Positions 29,266 through 39,913 of a stretch of DNA of 45,307 nucleotides are shown here, one piece after another. How positions within the stretch are numbered: the stretch's first letter is position 1; each line of letters begins with the position of its first letter. The stretch spans positions 5,561 through 50,867 of the forward strand of contig JAHEMO010000002.1 in assembly GCA_024643625.1 (NCBI GenBank), read 5' to 3'. The notes below the pieces were generated by a model. That model had not been told where the DNA came from. It saw only the letters and a program-made list of their open reading frames with translations, and ran no database searches. This DNA comes from Chitinophagaceae bacterium. Lineage in GTDB: Bacteria; Bacteroidota; Bacteroidia; Chitinophagales; Chitinophagaceae. Both the position numbers and the translations under genes were made by a program.

Positions 29266-30639
29266 TTAAAAGAAAGTTTTATACACCGTGGTAAAAAATA
29301 CAAACAACAGAATGAAAGGAATAATATAAGGCAGGGCAATACGCATATAGCGCTGCAGCAAGGAACCCTGATAAGTGGGATTTCCCAGCGCCAATTCAGC
29401 ATCCATATTTTTCATGCGCCAGATATGCGAGGCAAAAATTACAATGAGCGATCCGCAAAGCGGAAGCATAGAATCGTTGGCTACATTGGCGACAAAACTT
29501 AGAAAATCTGTGTGTTTTTCGTGGTTGGGATATCTTATAAAATTTGTCAGGTTCGCTGAATAGCCTGCGCTAAGTAAAGAAGGTATTCCCATTACAAATA
29601 TTACAGCGGCTACCAGCCATGTAGCGGAGCGCCGTTTTAGTTTCCAATCGTCTACCAGATAACTTACAGGAACCTCCAGCAAACTAACCGTGGAGGTGAG
29701 TGCAGCAAAGCAAAGCAACAAAAAGAAGCAAGTGCCAAAAATGGTGCCATATGGCTCACCCATACTGGCAAACACATGGGGAAGGGTTACAAAAACCAAT
29801 TCCGGACCCTGCGGAATATCATTCATGGTGCCATTGGTAATAAAGCCAAGCAGCGGGAAAATCATAAATCCTGCCAGGATCGCAATTGTTATATCAGCCA
29901 ATGTAATAATAACGGCGCTCGATACTATATTTTCCTGCTTGCCTACATAACTGCCAAACGTAATAAGAGCACCCATGCCCAGCGATAGGGAAAAGAAAGC
30001 CTGACCCATAGCGCCCATAATTACTTTGCCATTCAATTTTGAAAAATCGGGTAGCAGGTAAAAACGAATGCCTTCCATGGCATGTGGAAGTGTAAGTGCA
30101 TATATGGCCAGCGCCACTATCATTACCAATAAGGCAGGCATTAATAACTTGGACGCTTTTTCTATTCCGCCGCTCACACCCTGGGTTACAATTAATGCTG
30201 TAATCAGCATAAACACTGCACCATAGATGCCAATCTTCACCACATTGCTGGTAAATGCACCAAAGGAGTCGGCTATGCCAAAGTTGCCATTGGCCATTTC
30301 GAGCGTATAGCCAAAAGCCCATCCTGCTATTACATTGTAAAAAGAAAAAATAAGTAAGCCGGCTATTATGCCCAGCATACCAATTCCCCGCCATTTGCGA
30401 AAGCCTAATTTGGCGAATGCACCTACTGAATTGCTCCCGCTTGCCCGGCCAATAGCAATTTCGGCAAGCATAACAGGCAGGCAAAAGGCAAAGCAGATAA
30501 TCAGGTAAACCAAAACAAATATGGCACCACCACCGTTGCTTACTTTGTACGGGAAGCCCCAAATATTACCCAATCCAACGGCAGACCCTGCGGCCGCGGC
30601 AATAAATCCAATACGACCGCTAAAACTTCCTCTTTGCAT
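29266..30639 (-). CDS. Sodium-dependent transporter, neurotransmitter:sodium symporter (NSS/SNF) family
   Basis: 457 aa; GFIAAAAGSAVGLGNIWGFPYKVSNGGGAIFVLVYL is the NSS N-terminal signature. Confidence 0.95.
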   Translation of the reverse strand: MQRGSFSGRIGFIAAAAGSAVGLGNIWGFPYKVSNGGGAIFVLVYLIICFAFCLPVMLAEIAIGRASGSNSVGAFAKLGFRKWRGIGMLGIIAGLLIFSFYNVIAGWAFGYTLEMANGNFGIADSFGAFTSNVVKIGIYGAVFMLITALIVTQGVSGGIEKASKLLMPALLVMIVALAIYALTLPHAMEGIRFYLLPDFSKLNGKVIMGAMGQAFFSLSLGMGALITFGSYVGKQENIVSSAVIITLADITIAILAGFMIFPLLGFITNGTMNDIPQGPELVFVTLPHVFASMGEPYGTIFGTCFFLLLCFAALTSTVSLLEVPVSYLVDDWKLKRRSATWLVAAVIFVMGIPSLLSAGYSANLTNFIRYPNHEKHTDFLSFVANVANDSMLPLCGSLIVIFASHIWRMKNMDAELALGNPTYQGSLLQRYMRIALPYIIPFILLFVFFTTVYKTFF

Positions 30640-30695
30640 AGTAATTTTTCATTTCGTGTAGGTACTATTCTAATGCCTTACGGGCTAAGTTGTCC

Positions 30696-31991
30696 TTATC
30701 TCCCCGGATTGGTAAAGCGAAGACTGTTCACCTGGCTCCAGCCAATAAGTTGATCTGCACGTCCACCAAAATCGCGGTAATAAAAGAAGGCGATGTATTG
30801 ATTTTCGGCCTGCCACACACTGCCCTCCGTGTGCAAAATAGTTAAGGGCGTTTTGGCTGCTCGCTTGGGTTGAGTGGCGTAGTAATAATTATAGTATGCA
30901 TTCTTCAGCATCAGCGTTGTTTCATATACTTTCAGGTTGGGGTTCCATTCCATTTTTGCGGCTGCATCTGCGGTGTAACCCGTCATTTCGCCGGTTATAT
31001 ATAAGTCATCATCCTGAAACTGATCGTAATTTCCAATGGGCATATAGGTGAAATGTACTTTGGCGTAATCCGTTTGCCACCAGGGATTAATGTTTTCAAT
31101 ACTTTCCACTACATACATGCCGTTAATATCCCTGAAATATATATAGCTCTGCAACGGTCGCAGCGAGTCAGGTCGCATATATACTTCGTATGATTTTGGC
31201 TGGTAATCTACACTGCCAACGCGGTCGGACTGGAAACGAAAGCTCCTGAGATCGGCCCATCGCCATTCTTTTCCGCCTTCAAAAATAAATTTGTCTTCAA
31301 AATTATATTCAAAAGCTCGGTCGCGGATAAAGGTTGGCACATCGGCCATTTGGGCATTATCCCATCGGTTGTTTTGTATTACAACAAGTTTTACCTGCTG
31401 TGCAGGATTAAATACATCAAGTTTGCCAAGTGCTACATTGGCAATTATTTTTTGATGTGTGGTATAATGTTGCGATGCAAATGGCTGACGTACGTCAAGT
31501 GCAATATTTATGCGGTCTTCCACTACCATCATACGCTTTACAAAAAGCAGCTTACTGGTATCGCCGTTTTCAAATACCTTAAGCAAATAGTTTCCGGACC
31601 GGCTGGGCATGCAATTGCTGGTGGGCAGATTGGTTTGGTAATGCACATATTTAGTGAATGTGCCGCTGGCTAACCGATATTGATTAATTCGATTCTGCGT
31701 AAAGCCTTTGATGTAGTCCATCTGGCTAAGATTTACGGCCGACCAATCTGCATTTCTCAGTTCGTAGGTGTAAAAATAATTCATCGGTCTGCCACCGAGA
31801 TCATCAAAATGTAATTCCAGTTCTTCCATGCCACCAAGCCGTACTACAGCTACCGATGTTTGGTCACCTTTTCTGAAAAGCTTTATAGACTTAATGGTTT
31901 CCTTCAAAACTTTTTCCGATTGGGATTTACCCTTGTCTGGCATAGCAAGCAGAAGCAAGGGCAGCATTAATGATAGTAATCCAATTCGCAT
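30696..31991 (-). CDS. Type IX secretion plug-family protein (DUF5103-like)
   Basis: MRIGLLSLMLPLLLLAMPDKGKSQ signal; LHFDDLGGRPMNYFYTYELRNADWSAVNLSQMDYIKGF and GNYLLKVFENGDTSKLLFVKRMMVVE match the family pattern. The ATG at 31991 is preferred. Confidence 0.85.
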   Translation of the reverse strand: MRIGLLSLMLPLLLLAMPDKGKSQSEKVLKETIKSIKLFRKGDQTSVAVVRLGGMEELELHFDDLGGRPMNYFYTYELRNADWSAVNLSQMDYIKGFTQNRINQYRLASGTFTKYVHYQTNLPTSNCMPSRSGNYLLKVFENGDTSKLLFVKRMMVVEDRINIALDVRQPFASQHYTTHQKIIANVALGKLDVFNPAQQVKLVVIQNNRWDNAQMADVPTFIRDRAFEYNFEDKFIFEGGKEWRWADLRSFRFQSDRVGSVDYQPKSYEVYMRPDSLRPLQSYIYFRDINGMYVVESIENINPWWQTDYAKVHFTYMPIGNYDQFQDDDLYITGEMTGYTADAAAKMEWNPNLKVYETTLMLKNAYYNYYYATQPKRAAKTPLTILHTEGSVWQAENQYIAFFYYRDFGGRADQLIGWSQVNSLRFTNPGR

Positions 31992-32100
31992 GTATAGAAC
32001 AGGGTGGTGAATAGAAGCGAGGAAGGTAAGTAATTGCCGGTAAAACGAAATGTGGGCAGTCGTTGGTATCATTGCGCTTTATATAACCTGATCCTGCCAG

Positions 32101-33333
32101 TTGAATACCCCTTACTATATCGCCCGAAAAATAATTGGGAATGACGAGCCTCGATTTTCAGGGTTCATCATCAGGCTGGCTATAGCGGCTACTGCACTAA
32201 GTGTGGCTACCATGGTCATAACACTCGGTTTGGTAAATGGATTTCAGCAAACGGTAGCGTCCAAAGTGTATAGTTTTTGGGGTGATGCACGGGTGCAAAG
32301 CATTGCACCGCCACGTTCGCAGCTTGCTGAAGACCTTGTGATGACTACGGATGACAGTCTTGAGCTAATCTTGCGTCAGGAGCCGGCGATAGCGGGGTTT
32401 TTTCCCTACCTCAGCAAATCGGTGGTTTTGAAAACCGGTAGTCAGTTTGAGGGTGTTATGATTAAAGGCGTTGACAAACGCTTTAACAGCGAGGCGTTTG
32501 GCGTATTTCTAACCGGCGGCCGTATGCCCGCATTCCCCGATACGGGATACACCGATGAATTACTGATAAGTGAATTTACCGCAGGTATGTTGCAGGTGAA
32601 AGCGGGGGACAAACTCAGTTGTTTTTACATCAAAAATGGCAGCGAAATCCGGTCAAGGCTCATGACAGTGGCAGGCCTGTACAAAACCGGTGTGGAAGAG
32701 TACGATAAGGCCTTTGCTATAGCCGATATCAGATTTATGCAGCGACTGCAGCAAGTGCCCGGCAATACCATTACTGGGTATCAAATTACCATGGGTGGCA
32801 ATAGAAATCAGCATGCTGCCCAATGCAAAACGATCAGTGACAAATTGCCGCAGGGAATAGTATGTAATCCTGTACGCGAATTGTATGGCAATATTTTTGA
32901 CTGGCTGGAAATACAAGATCAAACCAAACAGATTGTGGTAGGTATTATGATGGCCGTGGCGGCTATAAATCTCATTACCTGTTTATTGATTTTGGTTATT
33001 GAACGCACCCGCATGGTGGGTGTACTTAAAGCTGTAGGCATGGACAATGCCCGCATCAAACAAGTGTTTTGGTACTATGCATTGTATATATCCCTAATGG
33101 GTATTGGCATTGGTCTTGCCATATCCTTACTGCTATTATGGTTGCAATATCAATTCGGTTTTATTCAAATGGACGAATCCACCTATTATGTTGCTGTGCT
33201 CCCCGTAAAGATTATCTGGTGGCAGGTAGCAGCTATTGTGGTGGGTACATTTACCGTTTGCGCCGTCACACTTCGCCTTCCATTGGTCTACGTGACCAAG
33301 ACTAATATTGTAAAGGCCTTGCGCTTTAGCTAG
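32101..33333 (+). CDS. ABC transporter permease, FtsX/LolC-like
   Basis: 410 aa; N-terminal TM, large periplasmic domain, MVGVLKAVGMDNARIKQVFWYYALYISLMGIGIGLAI FtsX-domain motif. Confidence 0.88.
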   Translation: MNTPYYIARKIIGNDEPRFSGFIIRLAIAATALSVATMVITLGLVNGFQQTVASKVYSFWGDARVQSIAPPRSQLAEDLVMTTDDSLELILRQEPAIAGFFPYLSKSVVLKTGSQFEGVMIKGVDKRFNSEAFGVFLTGGRMPAFPDTGYTDELLISEFTAGMLQVKAGDKLSCFYIKNGSEIRSRLMTVAGLYKTGVEEYDKAFAIADIRFMQRLQQVPGNTITGYQITMGGNRNQHAAQCKTISDKLPQGIVCNPVRELYGNIFDWLEIQDQTKQIVVGIMMAVAAINLITCLLILVIERTRMVGVLKAVGMDNARIKQVFWYYALYISLMGIGIGLAISLLLLWLQYQFGFIQMDESTYYVAVLPVKIIWWQVAAIVVGTFTVCAVTLRLPLVYVTKTNIVKALRFS

Positions 33334-34063
33334 TGCGGCATATATGCGAGCAAAGGATACCGGTAGCTACAGCAGCATTCAGGCTTTCAGCTGCACCAAC
33401 CCTTGGTATGGTAAGTGCATGCGTTATTAGCTGCTTCACTTCCGGCGATATGCCTGCTCCCTCACCGCCAATAACTAACGGCCCGGGTTTGACGGTTGCG
33501 GTTTCCCAAACAGATTGTCCGGATAATAGGGCACCATAAATGACAGGAGCACCGCCTAGCCAGCCGCTTAGGTTGGTTTGCAAGGTTTTTACCCGAAAAA
33601 TACTTCCCATGGATGCCTGAACAGTTTTAGGATTGTAAGCATCTGCAGAGCCTTCTCCGCAAATTACCTGAGGTATGCCAAACCAATCGGCAATGCGAAT
33701 GATAGTACCAACATTGCCAGGGTCCTGCACGCCATCGAGACATAAGGACCACTGATGATCCTCTCTTTTTTCGGTGGAATAGTCTGGCATTTGGAGCATC
33801 AGCAGCACGGGGCCTGGGGTGGATAGCAAAGTAATACGCTCCATGTCAGTAGTACTTACTTCTACGGCTGATAGTGCGCCAATCCGATCTTTATTTGCTG
33901 CTATCCAATGGGGTACCGCGTATATCTTAAGGATGTTTTGTGCAAAAGATTGTAAGGCCTCCAAAGCCATGTGATTACCTTCGGCCACAAATTGCCGCTG
34001 CGCTTTCCGGTGCTTTCCGGCGTGCAAACTTTGGATATATTTGATTTCACTTCGTGTTACCAT
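33326..34063 (-). CDS. SpoU/TrmH family RNA 2'-O-methyltransferase
   Basis: 245 aa; LDGVQDPGNVGTIIRIADWFGI, LVIGGEGAGISPEV and IPRVGAAESLNAAVATGI motifs. Confidence 0.95.
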   Translation of the reverse strand: MVTRSEIKYIQSLHAGKHRKAQRQFVAEGNHMALEALQSFAQNILKIYAVPHWIAANKDRIGALSAVEVSTTDMERITLLSTPGPVLLMLQMPDYSTEKREDHQWSLCLDGVQDPGNVGTIIRIADWFGIPQVICGEGSADAYNPKTVQASMGSIFRVKTLQTNLSGWLGGAPVIYGALLSGQSVWETATVKPGPLVIGGEGAGISPEVKQLITHALTIPRVGAAESLNAAVATGILCSHICRTS

Positions 34064-34073
34064 AACTCACTAA

Positions 34074-36485
34074 ATGTTTTTTCGCAGGCCTGACAAACAT
34101 ACGTTTCCGCAACTAACCTTACCGTTATGCTGTTTTCTGGTGCTGGTTTTTGTTTCTGCCTGCGTTGAAGTAAAGAATATGCCCGCAAGCGGGGTGTACA
34201 CCCGAAACAATGAAGTGGACATTGTAAACAACAAGGTACTTTCCCGACAGGATGAGCGCGATGCAGAGGAGTTATTGTCCGAGTATGTAGATGATTCTAT
34301 CAAAACGGCATCAACGGGCTTTTTTGGTATCTACAAAAAAATTATTGCCGCCGGTGAGTTTGATTCCACTTATCTGGAAAGCAGTAAGCGATTTTTTCGC
34401 GGATACCTGAATGCGGAAGGCTTTTATAATGCCAGCATGGATACCGTGATCATCACCTACGATACTACCATGCGCCGAACCAGTTTTTTTGGCAAGGAAA
34501 GGGAAGTGGTTGAAGTAAAAAATAAGTTTATCATTAATCTCGGTCCCCCGTTAAGGATTGATACTATTACTTACACATTTCGCGATTCTGCCCTGCAGCA
34601 ATTGGTGGAACAAAATAGTAACAAGTCTTTTCTGGCAAAAGGAAACCGATACAAGAAGGCCGATGTAGCGGCCGAAATGGATAGGCTATCCAATATTTTC
34701 CGTAACCAGGGGTATTTCAAAATGTCGCGGTCCGCATTGCTTACAGAAGCCGATACTACAGATCCAGCCCTGGTGAGTACTGAAATATTGGATCCATTTG
34801 AAACCATTCGTGCGGCGCAGCGCAGGCTGGAAAGTCCCACCGTTAAATTGCGCATTTTTCAACGCCCCGGTACCGACCCTGAAGCCTACAAAACATTTAA
34901 AGTAGATTCTGTTTTTATCTATCCCGATACAAGGGTTCGCGATAATCCAGACTCGCTCATTGGTACGGAATTTGCGTATGTCGACAGTCCTACCCGTGGT
35001 CCTATTTATGTGCTGGAAAATAGTCAGGCATTTTTTGGCAGAATAGTGCGAAGGCAAAATTTTATTTACCCCGGCAGACTGTATAACGACAGTTCATATT
35101 TCCGCACCATTAATAATTACACAGGGTTGGGGCCATGGCAGCAGATAGATTTACGCACCAAAACCAGTATGACGGACTCAACGGGACTGATTAATTTCCA
35201 CCTGTTCCTTATTCCTGCAAAGCGCAAAAGCCTGCAGTTTGATATTGAAGGAAGTCAGAATAATAACATATCAGTCAGCAATGCATTGGCGGGTAGATTT
35301 TTGGCGCTGTCCTTCAACGTTTCACACAGAAATCGCAATACTTTCCATCGCGCTATTCAAAGCAATACTATAGCAAGGGCGGGCTTCGAATTGAATAATT
35401 CCCGCGATGGTGTTAATAGCGGATTGTTTCAGACCTTTTTAATAAACCTTAACCATAGCTATACTTTTCCCCGATTGGTTTGGCCCTTTGCCTTTGTTGA
35501 TAAAAAGCAATATTTGCTTAGTCGCACTAAATTTTCCGCAGACTGGCTGTACACGGATAGAATCGATTTTTTCCAGCAATCGGCAGTCGGTGCCCGCATG
35601 CAATATACCTGGCGAAAGAAAGTAGTTACGCATACCGTAACCATTCCCAACTTCGAAACAGTTTACCTAACGGTGACGGATAGTCTTATTAAGGTAATTC
35701 AGCAAAATCCATCCCTACTATTGTCGTTCAGGCAGGGTACTATATTTAGTACGGGCTATACCTATTTCAGACCAATAACTTACAAAAGCGATAAACATTC
35801 AAGCCTCGTACGAATAAATGCCGAGGTGACTTTTCCCGGCCCCGACTTACTTTTCGACAGAGCATACTTTCAGTTCTTTAAGATTGATGGGCAAATTCAG
35901 CATCAGATAAAGACATCGCTCACTAGTTCATGGAATTTCAGGTTGTTTGGCGGTGTTGGTTGGGAATATGCATCTATAGGACAAGTGCAGCGCACTTTGC
36001 CTTATTACCGGCAATTTGTGGCGGGCGGTGCCAATAGCATGCGGGCATGGCCACTGCGACAACTTGGTTTGGGTAGAAGCATTGTAAGTGATACATCCTC
36101 ATTCTTCGATCGCTTTGGCGATATACAGCTGGAAGCAAATGCTGAGTATCGGTTTAAGCTCTTCAGGTTATTTGGTTTTGATATTAATGGGGTTGCTTTT
36201 GCCGATATTGGTAATGTTTGGAACCATTTTGACAATGCCGATGGTGAAGGCGAGCTGCGGTTTGACCGATTGTATAAGGACCTGGCAGTTGCCACAGGAA
36301 CAGGAATGCGTTTCGACCTGCAATTTTTAATTCTTCGACTCGATTTTGGTATCAAGCTCAAAGATCCTGTAAGGGATGGGGCAGGATGGATGCGTGATTT
36401 TACATGGAAAGGCACCAACCGAATACCGGGCAGTGCTGAGAAGCCAAATTATGCATTACAATTTGGCATTGGTTATCCCTTCTAA
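34074..36485 (+). CDS. BamA/TamA family outer membrane lipoprotein (TamL-like)
   Basis: 803 aa; lipobox LVFVSAC; C-terminal Omp85 barrel with YRQFVAGGANSMRAWPLRQLGLG and LALQFGIGYPF-type end. Confidence 0.88.
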   Translation: MFFRRPDKHTFPQLTLPLCCFLVLVFVSACVEVKNMPASGVYTRNNEVDIVNNKVLSRQDERDAEELLSEYVDDSIKTASTGFFGIYKKIIAAGEFDSTYLESSKRFFRGYLNAEGFYNASMDTVIITYDTTMRRTSFFGKEREVVEVKNKFIINLGPPLRIDTITYTFRDSALQQLVEQNSNKSFLAKGNRYKKADVAAEMDRLSNIFRNQGYFKMSRSALLTEADTTDPALVSTEILDPFETIRAAQRRLESPTVKLRIFQRPGTDPEAYKTFKVDSVFIYPDTRVRDNPDSLIGTEFAYVDSPTRGPIYVLENSQAFFGRIVRRQNFIYPGRLYNDSSYFRTINNYTGLGPWQQIDLRTKTSMTDSTGLINFHLFLIPAKRKSLQFDIEGSQNNNISVSNALAGRFLALSFNVSHRNRNTFHRAIQSNTIARAGFELNNSRDGVNSGLFQTFLINLNHSYTFPRLVWPFAFVDKKQYLLSRTKFSADWLYTDRIDFFQQSAVGARMQYTWRKKVVTHTVTIPNFETVYLTVTDSLIKVIQQNPSLLLSFRQGTIFSTGYTYFRPITYKSDKHSSLVRINAEVTFPGPDLLFDRAYFQFFKIDGQIQHQIKTSLTSSWNFRLFGGVGWEYASIGQVQRTLPYYRQFVAGGANSMRAWPLRQLGLGRSIVSDTSSFFDRFGDIQLEANAEYRFKLFRLFGFDINGVAFADIGNVWNHFDNADGEGELRFDRLYKDLAVATGTGMRFDLQFLILRLDFGIKLKDPVRDGAGWMRDFTWKGTNRIPGSAEKPNYALQFGIGYPF

Positions 36486-36500
36486 ATACCAGAAGAAACA

Positions 36501-37229
36501 TCACACTGTGTGATCCGTGTTTTTAAACGCTTTGTATTGTGCTGCAATTTCATCCGGCGTAAGGGCACCCTTAATGTGGTATTGGCCAATACGGGTACGC
36601 ACCAATCTGCTGAGGTGGCCTCCTGTGCCCAATGCTGCGCCAAAATCGTGGGCAAGGCTCCTGATATAAGTGCCTGTGCTGCAAACTACTTTGAAGTCAA
36701 CCCGTGGCAATTCAACACTAATGATATCAAATTTGGTGATGGTGATTTTACGAGGTTGTATTATCACTTCCTCGCCGCGTCTTGCTTTTTCATATACCCT
36801 TTCCCCTTGTTGCTTGATGGCGGAATGAGCTGGTGGCACCTGCATGATTTCCCCGGTAAATTTTTCCGCTGCCTCGGTCAGTTCCTGTGCTGTAAGGTGC
36901 AGGAAAGGCCGCGGGTTTTGTGGTTCGCTTTCCAAATCATAGGTGGGTGTAGTATGGCCAAGCGTAATGGTTCCTTCATATTCTTTTTCCATCCCCATAT
37001 AGTTATTAATGAGTTTGGTATGCTTGCCGGTACATACAATAAGCAGGCCGGTAGCCAGCGGATCCAGCGTGCCTGCATGTCCAATTTTTTTGATGTTGAA
37101 TATGCTGCGGAGTTTGCCGATTACATTAAAACTTGTCCATGTAAGCGGTTTGTCTACCAACAGCGTTGCGCCGGCCAGCAGATCATCTTTGGAATATTGC
37201 CAATTAGCCATAGGTATGTGAGGTTGCAC
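36501..37229 (-). CDS. truB: tRNA pseudouridine(55) synthase
   Basis: KIGHAGTLDPLATGLLIVCTGKHTKL catalytic motif and CSTGTYIRSLAHDFGAALGTGGHLSRLVRTRIG. Confidence 0.97.
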   Translation of the reverse strand: MQPHIPMANWQYSKDDLLAGATLLVDKPLTWTSFNVIGKLRSIFNIKKIGHAGTLDPLATGLLIVCTGKHTKLINNYMGMEKEYEGTITLGHTTPTYDLESEPQNPRPFLHLTAQELTEAAEKFTGEIMQVPPAHSAIKQQGERVYEKARRGEEVIIQPRKITITKFDIISVELPRVDFKVVCSTGTYIRSLAHDFGAALGTGGHLSRLVRTRIGQYHIKGALTPDEIAAQYKAFKNTDHTV

Positions 37230-37247
37230 GACAGATCGTTCGTTGCT

Positions 37248-38591
37248 TTAAAGGGCCTGTCTGCTTTTTATTTCTACGTATTTGTTAATGGCATTAATGG
37301 TAGTTTGCTGCGGAGTGCTTAGCATGGCCATTATGCCCTGTTGCTGCAATTCGCGTACCATCAGCCGTTTGTCGTGCAAAAATTTTTCTGCAATTGTTTT
37401 GCGATAAACATCTTCTACATTGTCAATCGGTTTTGCTGCCAAATCAATTAATTCTGTGTTCTCAAAAATGATGACTAATATAAGATGATGTTTTGCCATT
37501 TGTTTCAAATAGGGCATCTGCCTGCGCAGGCCTGTGGTTGATTCAAAGTTGGTAAACAGAATAAGCAAACTTCTATGCCTGATATGGGTTCTTATTTGCA
37601 AATACAATCGCTCAAAGTCACTTTCCAAAAACGCGGTATCCTGTTTGTATAACGCTTCCAGCGTATGGCTAAGCTGCATTGGTTTTCTATCTGCTGCCAA
37701 TACCGTCCCATGCTCATGCGAAAAAGTAATGAGTCCGAACCGATCCTGACGGTGCAAACAAATATTGCACAATGCAAGCGAAGCATTAATAGCATAGTCC
37801 AGCAGCGTAAGTCCTTCAAAAGGCATTTTCATAAGCCTTCCTTTATCTACAATTGCATACACCTGCTGGCTTTTTTCATCCGTATAATGGTTTACCATCA
37901 ATTGGTTTTTGCGCGCCGTAGCACGCCAGTTTATGGTGCGCCTGTCATCCCCCGATACGTATTCTTTAATTTGCTCAAACTCAAGGCTATGGCCAATCTT
38001 GCGAATTTTCCGATTGCCGGGTTCGTTGATTTGTAATGGTTGTGCGATTAATCTTTGCTGCCGCAGGTAATGAAAGGAGGGATATACTTTTATCGTTTGT
38101 GCATTGGGACATACCCATCTTCGACGGACTAATTTTAATCTGCTGGCAATAAATATGATGGTTTCGCCAAAATGATAACTGCCGCGCTGTGTAGGTAAGA
38201 GGCGGTACGAAATATGCTGTTTTTGCAGGGGTGCAAGTTTTAAGCTAACCCAATTTTTCCGCATTTGCAATTGTTCCGGAAGCTCTTCAATAATTTCAAG
38301 ATGGCTGATGAAATTCATCCTGCTTTGCAAGTGCAGCGTTATAGCGTTATTATCTCCGTTGCTAAAGCGATCAGCCATTTCTCGTTTTGCTGCAATGGGT
38401 CGGGCTATGCGAAACAAACCAATGGTGTCCACAACAATTAAGAGTACAACAATACCCAGTGCAATTTTACCCGGAAGAATGGGGGCATTGTACAACCATA
38501 TGAAAAGAAAGCAGGCAACAACAAAGCCAAGCAACAGGTACGCCCTTGCAGAAAGATAAAATTGCTTGAAAAATGTACCCGTTGTGCTCAT
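37248..38591 (-). CDS. DUF58 domain-containing protein
   Basis: 447 aa; two N-terminal TMs; EFEQIKEYVSGDDRRTINWRATARKNQLMVNHYTDEKSQQVYAIVDKGRLM is the DUF58 core. Confidence 0.92.
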   Translation of the reverse strand: MSTTGTFFKQFYLSARAYLLLGFVVACFLFIWLYNAPILPGKIALGIVVLLIVVDTIGLFRIARPIAAKREMADRFSNGDNNAITLHLQSRMNFISHLEIIEELPEQLQMRKNWVSLKLAPLQKQHISYRLLPTQRGSYHFGETIIFIASRLKLVRRRWVCPNAQTIKVYPSFHYLRQQRLIAQPLQINEPGNRKIRKIGHSLEFEQIKEYVSGDDRRTINWRATARKNQLMVNHYTDEKSQQVYAIVDKGRLMKMPFEGLTLLDYAINASLALCNICLHRQDRFGLITFSHEHGTVLAADRKPMQLSHTLEALYKQDTAFLESDFERLYLQIRTHIRHRSLLILFTNFESTTGLRRQMPYLKQMAKHHLILVIIFENTELIDLAAKPIDNVEDVYRKTIAEKFLHDKRLMVRELQQQGIMAMLSTPQQTTINAINKYVEIKSRQAL

Positions 38592-38656
38592 AGGTTATCG
38601 CCTTCAAACCAACAATATTTTTGCCAAAGCAGCTAAAATATTGCAGCCGATGGCAG

Positions 38657-39805
38657 CTATGGTTGGTATCTGAAACGGATTACCGCATTCTTTTCATCGG
38701 AGCTTGAAATACGGATATTGTAGCGTTCTGTACCCGCCTGCACAATTACAAGTGCTGTATTTGGCGGAATGCTGCCCTGGTTTTCAGCAACCACTAATAT
38801 TTCATGATCGGGTTCGTCTTCGCTTAGCTTAATGGTATAAACCAATGGCTTGGCACTAAGCAGTTGGCCCGACGACAGCATTTTATTGTTGTGAAATACC
38901 GAAATGATATCGCCATCTACTTCGCCATTATCGTACATGCTAATGGTAATTTCTTTGGCGCGGGTGGTAATCACGTCAAACACTTCGTTTTTGCGCTTGC
39001 GCACTTCCTGAGGTAATTCGGGTTTGGGAATTGTCTTTTCCGGTGTAGCCGGTGCCGGCTTTTGCTCGGTTTTTTGTTGGGCCACCACAGGTGGTATTTC
39101 TTTAGCCGGGGGCTTGGTGGCCGGAGGTTTTGTAGCCGGGGGAGGAGTGGTTTTCTTTACGGGGGGCGGTGTAGTTTTTACAACGGGCGGAGTGGTTTTT
39201 GCCGGCGCGGAATCTTTTTTTACCAAAAACTCTTCCTGACCCGGTTTTATAGTGGGGCCTGTAGCTTTTGGTGCCGTATTGCGTTTAGCCTCATGTTCCA
39301 CCAAAAAATCTTCTTTCCCAAATTCGGAATCTGGTACTTTTTCCAACCGGACGCGGCCACCGCCACAGCCGGCTTCCTTGTTGTTCATGTTTACACTGGT
39401 GTATGTACCTTCTAAAATCTCTACACCATCTTCTTTGCGGTACTCCAGATAGCAGGTCATCAGGCATCCGTCGCCACCACCTTCAATTTTAAGGTCCAGC
39501 ATTTTATCCTCCATCAGGGTAAGCACTTTGCTCTCCGGATTCCAAATGCCCATGCAACTGGCTTTACCGTAAAAGCGCTTATCCTGATAACTGTAAGTGA
39601 CACCTTGTGCACCTTTCATGCCCGAAAAGGCTTTATCGGCACTTACAAATTGTAGCTCGTAACGGTACTTGCTGCCGAAATACATCAGTTCCCGCAGGTT
39701 GTAAAATTCGCCTCTCCATACGCCCGACAAATCCTGGGACTGTCCTTGCAGTGAAAAAAGAACAAAAGCGAACAGCAACTTCAAGTATGTATGCAAAACC
39801 TTCAT
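38657..39805 (-). CDS. Secreted modular protein of unknown function with Pro/Lys/Thr-rich linker
   Basis: 382 aa; signal peptide MKVLHTYLKLLFAFVLFSLQGQSQ; linker TTPPVVKTTPPPVKKTTPPPATKPPATKPPAKEIPP between N-terminal Cys-containing and C-terminal beta-rich domains. Confidence 0.8.
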   Translation of the reverse strand: MKVLHTYLKLLFAFVLFSLQGQSQDLSGVWRGEFYNLRELMYFGSKYRYELQFVSADKAFSGMKGAQGVTYSYQDKRFYGKASCMGIWNPESKVLTLMEDKMLDLKIEGGGDGCLMTCYLEYRKEDGVEILEGTYTSVNMNNKEAGCGGGRVRLEKVPDSEFGKEDFLVEHEAKRNTAPKATGPTIKPGQEEFLVKKDSAPAKTTPPVVKTTPPPVKKTTPPPATKPPATKPPAKEIPPVVAQQKTEQKPAPATPEKTIPKPELPQEVRKRKNEVFDVITTRAKEITISMYDNGEVDGDIISVFHNNKMLSSGQLLSAKPLVYTIKLSEDEPDHEILVVAENQGSIPPNTALVIVQAGTERYNIRISSSDEKNAVIRFRYQP

Positions 39806-39913
39806 TATTGCGTGAAAAGTAAAAATATATTGAAGGTTAGGGGAGAGCCTTACCGTCTGCGTAATTGTTTGTTAATTTGCCGCCCTTTTAACAGCACATT
39901 TAATTAGCTATAC

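Noticed and set aside
29894-30562. 222-aa minus-strand ORF overlapping the NSS transporter
   Set aside because: Alternate frame on the same strand, Cys/Trp-rich and without domain signature; the NSS frame is clearly the real one.
36510-37322. 270-aa plus-strand ORF
   Set aside because: Antisense to truB, which has unmistakable TruB motifs.
39024-39239. Gly/Val-rich 71-aa ORF (GGGVVFFTGGGVVFTTGG)
   Set aside because: Antisense translation of the Pro/Lys/Thr-rich linker of the 38657-39805 protein.
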